Below are positions 13,080 to 13,203 of a stretch of DNA of 13,203 bases, piece after piece (the first letter of the stretch is position 1; the number at the start of each line of letters is the position of its first letter). The stretch is taken from positions 1 to 13,203 of the forward strand of contig JAIRPZ010000179.1 of assembly GCA_031256755.1 (NCBI GenBank), read 5' to 3'. Origin of the DNA: Planctomycetaceae bacterium. Lineage in GTDB: Bacteria; Planctomycetota; Planctomycetia; Pirellulales; Thermoguttaceae. The notes under the pieces were generated by a model that was given only the letters and a program-made list of their open reading frames with translations, searched no databases and was not told where the DNA came from. A program made the translations under genes and the position numbers.

Positions 13080-13096
13080 CACGCCATGGTGGCGTG
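13080..13096 (+). promoter_or_regulatory. Leader hairpin and Shine-Dalgarno of the gene at 13135
   Basis: CACGCCA (13080-13086) and TGGCGTG (13090-13096) form a perfect 7-bp stem with a TGG loop at the very 5' end of the predicted mRNA. Downstream, AAGGAGA lies at good spacing (about 6 bases) before the ATG at 13135. A 5'-terminal hairpin commonly protects mRNA from decay; a regulatory role is also possible. Confidence 0.6.
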
Positions 13097-13134
13097 CGTA
13101 GTTATTTCAACCCTCATCCGTTAAGGAGAATCCT

Positions 13135-13203
13135 ATGAACAGGACAGAACGAGCAAAAACGGGCAAAGCCCAAACGAACGTTGCAAAACAAAGCGGGAAA
13201 CGC
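13135..13203 (+). CDS. N-terminus of a basic protein, 3' end outside window
   Basis: Only 23 codons are present: MNRTERAKTGKAQTN followed by VAKQSGKR. The stretch is strongly basic and polar, with no hydrophobic segment, so it is probably cytoplasmic and might contact nucleic acid. I do not recognise the family. The start is secure because a good Shine-Dalgarno, AAGGAGA, precedes it, and the upstream promoter is near consensus. Ribosomal genes rplN and rplX are the only other genes here with clear Shine-Dalgarno sequences, so high expression is likely. The basic head could also be a disordered tail in front of an ordinary domain. Confidence 0.6.
   Translation, partial: MNRTERAKTGKAQTNVAKQSGKR

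Noticed and set aside
1..13203. CRISPR array, defence island or prophage
   Set aside because: No regularly spaced direct repeats, no nuclease, restriction or phage structural genes, and no integrase were seen on either strand.

Overview
The window reads as chromosomal DNA of a bacterium, most likely a planctomycete. Three things point that way. The Gfo/Idh-type oxidoreductase carries the N-terminal block I associate with planctomycete members of that family. MnmE has a planctomycete-like N-terminus. Large secreted proteins of unknown function are present. This placement is from memory of protein families, not from a search. Base composition is moderate, with many CCG/CGG codons.

Layout: 1-1000 is a graveyard of mobile DNA. 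It holds a decayed IS5-type DDE transposase (+ strand, one nonsense codon and one frameshift) and a truncated transposase of a second type (- strand), separated by perfect inverted repeats. A small uncertain ORF (1064-1342) with a G8 tract overlaps the end of mnmE. From 1327 to 11761 every gene is on the - strand. In transcription order these are paaK-like phenylacetate-CoA ligase, Gfo/Idh-type oxidoreductase, a 930-residue exported protein, a TPR-repeat protein, then rplN-rplX-mnmE (ribosomal proteins L14 and L24 and a tRNA-modification GTPase). Divergent from paaK, on the + strand, are an exported protein with a thioredoxin-like N-terminal part and a CAP-like C-terminal part, a strong terminator, and the start of a basic protein with a textbook promoter, leader hairpin and Shine-Dalgarno.

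How the genes work together: only rplN-rplX-mnmE looks like an operon, and it serves translation (two large-subunit proteins plus tRNA wobble-uridine modification). The other genes each appear to have their own promoter, usually a near-perfect TATAAT with weak -35 and often an extended TGn motif. Shine-Dalgarno sequences are clear only in front of rplN, rplX and the last gene; most other starts lack one, and the large exported protein may be translated from a leaderless mRNA.

No obvious defence system, CRISPR array, prophage or biosynthetic cluster is present. The most interesting points are the dyad-rich divergent control region near 11900, the exported thioredoxin-like/CAP-like protein, the Gfo/Idh protein with a relic of a Tat signal, the relocated rplN-rplX pair with a lysine/glycine insertion in L14, and the pair of G8 tracts just downstream of two - strand genes.
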